Assembly: GCA_030705665.1 (NCBI GenBank)
Contig: JAUZQA010000163.1
Span: 1 to 8,328, forward strand
Length of the DNA stretch: 8,328 nucleotides
Source of the DNA: Bacillota bacterium
Lineage (GTDB): Bacteria > Bacillota > Bacilli > Bacillales_B > DSM-18226
Direction of reading: 5' to 3'
The notes below the pieces were generated by a model that did not search any database, was not told where the DNA came from, and saw nothing but the letters and a program-made list of their open reading frames with translations. The stretch's first letter is position 1, and each line of letters begins with the position of its first letter. Positions 6,565 through 8,328 of the stretch are shown here, piece by piece. A program made the position numbers and the translations under genes.

Positions 6565-8005
6565 GTGTTTCACTCCTTGAAATTAGCTCTGCGTATAGAC
6601 AATTATATTTAAATGCCGATTGAGCCCAGCTATAATCCATTTTCATCGCATTTTCTACAATGAACGGCCATTCCTGTTTATGATGATAAAAAGATAATGC
6701 TCTTCGAATCGTGTAAAGCATATCATGTGCATTAAAATTCTGAAAAGAAAAACCATTTCCTTCTCTGGTTACTTCATTCCAAGAAATAACGGTATCATTT
6801 AATCCACCTGTTTCCCTTACAATCGGTACCGCACCATATTTCATGGCGATAATTTGCCCCAGCCCGCATGGTTCAAAGAGAGAAGGCATTAAAAATAAAT
6901 CCGCCGCTGCATAAAGCCGATGGGCAAGTTTCTCATTAAAGCCGATCTCCACCCTCAATTTGTCTGGATATCGATGTGAAGCCTCCCTTAGGAATTCCTC
7001 GTACTCGAAATCACCTGTTCCAAGGATGATCACTTGGATATCATCCTCAAATATTTCATGTAATACACATTTTACGAGATCCAGCCCTTTTTGTTTAGTC
7101 AATCTTGAAATCATCACCATTAATGGGGTATTGTCCCTTTCAGGAAGATGATAGTGTTTTTGAATTTCCTGTTTGTTTATGCCCTTATTCTCGACACTCT
7201 GATAACCATATGTTTGATAGATGAATGGATCATCTTCCGGGTTGTAAAACTGGTCATCGATTCCATTTAAAATGCCAAATAGGTCTTCCTCTCTTTCGCG
7301 AAGAAGTCCATCCAATTTTTCACCAAAGGTAGGAGTTATGATTTCCTTTTGATAGGTAGGACTGACTGTTGTAATTTTATCTGCTGCAACAATCGCTCCT
7401 TTCATGAAATTAACATTACCATAAAACTCCAAATGCCTCGGATGGAAAAATTGCCTATTCAGGCCTAACAAGTCTCCTAATATTTCTTGTGGAAAGATTC
7501 CTTGGAATTGTAGATTATGAATCGTAAAAACCGTCCTAATTAATTCATAGCCCTTCCGATTTTGGTAGTCTACCCTTAACAAATAGGGAATCATAGCACT
7601 ATGCCAATCATGGCAATGAATAACATTCGGAAAAAAGTCTAATTGAGCAAGGCTTTCCAGCACGGCGCGATTAAAGTAAGCAAAACGCTCCCCATCATCA
7701 TAATATCCATATAAGCCTTCCCTTTTAAAATAGTACTCATTATCAATAAAATAATAGGTTACTCCTTGATATTCCAACTCCTCAATACCGCAGTATTGAT
7801 TTCGCCAGCCTACAGATACAGTGAACTCACATACTTTTTTCATCTCTTTTTTAAATTGGTCTGCAATGGCTCCATATTTAGGTAAAATAACCCTCACTTC
7901 TGTTCCAAACCGTTTTAACTCTTTTGGGAGGGAACCAGCTACGTCCGCAAGTCCTCCCGATTTTACAAATGGTCCACATTCTGATACGGCAAATAAAACC
8001 TTCAC
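6554..8005 (-). CDS. glgA: Glycogen synthase (ADP-glucose type)
   Basis: GlgA (GT5, GT-B fold) transfers glucose from ADP-glucose to the non-reducing end of alpha-1,4-glucan. The 483-residue length is normal for the family. Visible features are the N-terminal KSGGLADV motif (15-22, whose Lys contacts the nucleotide sugar), HDWH (132-135), NGID (247-250), SRLTKQKG (300-307) opening the C-terminal Rossmann domain, the catalytic-region motif [14 protein letters not shown] (378-391, Glu378) and ETGGLNDTV (398-406). The start is GTG 8005, overlapping the glgD stop as GTGA. The nearest AAGGAG (8024-8019) is 13 bases away, a long spacing, so coupling to glgD translation is plausible. The ATG at 8013 belongs to the glgD frame and cannot be used. 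The 3' end contains the glgP ribosome binding site. Confidence 0.96.
   Translation of the reverse strand: MKVLFAVSECGPFVKSGGLADVAGSLPKELKRFGTEVRVILPKYGAIADQFKKEMKKVCEFTVSVGWRNQYCGIEELEYQGVTYYFIDNEYYFKREGLYGYYDDGERFAYFNRAVLESLAQLDFFPNVIHCHDWHSAMIPYLLRVDYQNRKGYELIRTVFTIHNLQFQGIFPQEILGDLLGLNRQFFHPRHLEFYGNVNFMKGAIVAADKITTVSPTYQKEIITPTFGEKLDGLLREREEDLFGILNGIDDQFYNPEDDPFIYQTYGYQSVENKGINKQEIQKHYHLPERDNTPLMVMISRLTKQKGLDLVKCVLHEIFEDDIQVIILGTGDFEYEEFLREASHRYPDKLRVEIGFNEKLAHRLYAAADLFLMPSLFEPCGLGQIIAMKYGAVPIVRETGGLNDTVISWNEVTREGNGFSFQNFNAHDMLYTIRRALSFYHHKQEWPFIVENAMKMDYSWAQSAFKYNCLYAELISRSETHVF
6573..6578 (-). promoter_or_regulatory. Ribosome binding site deciding the glgP start
   Basis: On the minus strand AAGGAG (6578-6573) sits within the last codons of glgA, 8 bases before ATG 6564-6562. 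It runs into the GTG at 6573-6571, leaving no spacer for that codon, so the ATG is the likely initiator. Confidence 0.8.
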
Positions 8006-8328
8006 GACTTCATCAACGCTCCTTGTATTGTGCCTTTACGGATGACATAAGGAGCATGGGCTGTTCCAGTTAAAACGGTCCCCGATTCTATTTTTACATC
8101 CTTATCTAGGATCACAGAATCCAGATAACAGTTATCTCCAATATCACTTTTTTGCATGATAATGCAATTTTTAATTGTCGAGTTTTTCCCAATCTTTACT
8201 TCTCGCGAAATAATACTGTTTTCGACACTTCCTTGAATTAAGCATCCATTCGCAACCATCGAATTTTGGACGAGAGAACCTTTCATATATCGAGTTGGCG
8301 GTTCATCTTTTACCTTTGTTAAAATCGG
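8002..8328 (-). CDS. glgD: Glucose-1-phosphate adenylyltransferase-like subunit GlgD, C-terminal part (partial)
   Basis: The frame is open to the right edge, giving 108 residues with no start in the window. The Met at 8286 is internal, since the residues before it ([14 protein letters not shown]) are the usual linker of GlgC/GlgD proteins between the nucleotidyltransferase domain and the C-terminal left-handed beta-helix. The beta-helix repeats are visible in the rest as regular valine and isoleucine turns ([20 protein letters not shown] and on to the end). GlgD is the non-catalytic or regulatory partner of GlgC in Bacillus ADP-glucose synthesis. Choice of GlgD over GlgC rests on position just before glgA, as in glgBCDAP, and on the C-terminal ending. 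The catalytic N-terminus, which would decide it, is outside the window. The stop TGA (8004-8002) overlaps the glgA GTG. Confidence 0.85.
   Translation of the reverse strand, partial: PILTKVKDEPPTRYMKGSLVQNSMVANGCLIQGSVENSIISREVKIGKNSTIKNCIIMQKSDIGDNCYLDSVILDKDVKIESGTVLTGTAHAPYVIRKGTIQGALMKS

Noticed and set aside
8002..8286. A 94-residue stand-alone protein starting at Met 8286
   Set aside because: The frame continues upstream to the window edge with the GlgC/GlgD linker residues, so this is an internal Met of glgD.
1..8328. CRISPR array, insertion sequence, prophage or defence system
   Set aside because: No spaced direct repeats, transposase, integrase or nuclease genes are visible; all coding space is taken by transport and glycogen genes.

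Overview
The window looks like chromosomal DNA from a low-GC Gram-positive spore-former of the Bacillus group (Bacillaceae; genus not determinable from this piece). The grounds are strong AAGGAGG-type ribosome binding sites, TTG and GTG starts, an AT-rich SigA-type promoter, a glycogen gene order glgD-glgA-glgP like that of the B. subtilis glgBCDAP operon, and a remnant of an intergenic repeat that I recall from many Bacillus genomes. It is almost fully coding and looks like ordinary core or near-core sequence. No insertion sequence, phage gene, CRISPR array, tRNA or rRNA was seen.

Left part, plus strand. Bases 1-94 hold the last 30 codons of an unidentified, apparently membrane-embedded protein, closed by a strong hairpin terminator (97-132). 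After a 126-base AT-rich regulatory gap with a SigA-type promoter (186-214) comes a four-gene operon (259-4034). It encodes a MacA/HlyD-like membrane-fusion protein, an ABC ATPase, a MacB-type FtsX-fold permease and a Yip1-domain membrane protein. The set matches the components of B. subtilis YknWXYZ, a four-component exporter linked to resistance against the SDP killing toxin, but the Yip1 gene lies last instead of first. The first two genes overlap by 4 bases and the second and third by 23 bases, suggesting translational coupling. The operon ends in a hairpin terminator (4040-4071).

Right part, minus strand. Three glycogen genes read leftward: the 3' part of glgD (running off the right edge), glgA (glycogen synthase, complete) and glgP (glycogen phosphorylase, complete). 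They overlap head to tail by a few bases and end in a terminator hairpin (4138-4165) that contains the glgP stop codon. GlgC/GlgD make ADP-glucose, GlgA polymerises it into alpha-1,4-glucan, and GlgP releases glucose-1-phosphate from it. glgC and glgB, if present, would lie beyond the right edge.

The two operons converge at about 4072-4137, where a truncated end of the Bacillus repeat sits between their terminators. No stretch longer than 300 bases lacks a gene. I found no clearly undescribed system. The observations most worth checking are the rearranged Yip1/ABC exporter operon with no visible SigW promoter, the tandem AT-rich 10-mers upstream of it, the repeat remnant, and the glgP start and stop arrangements.
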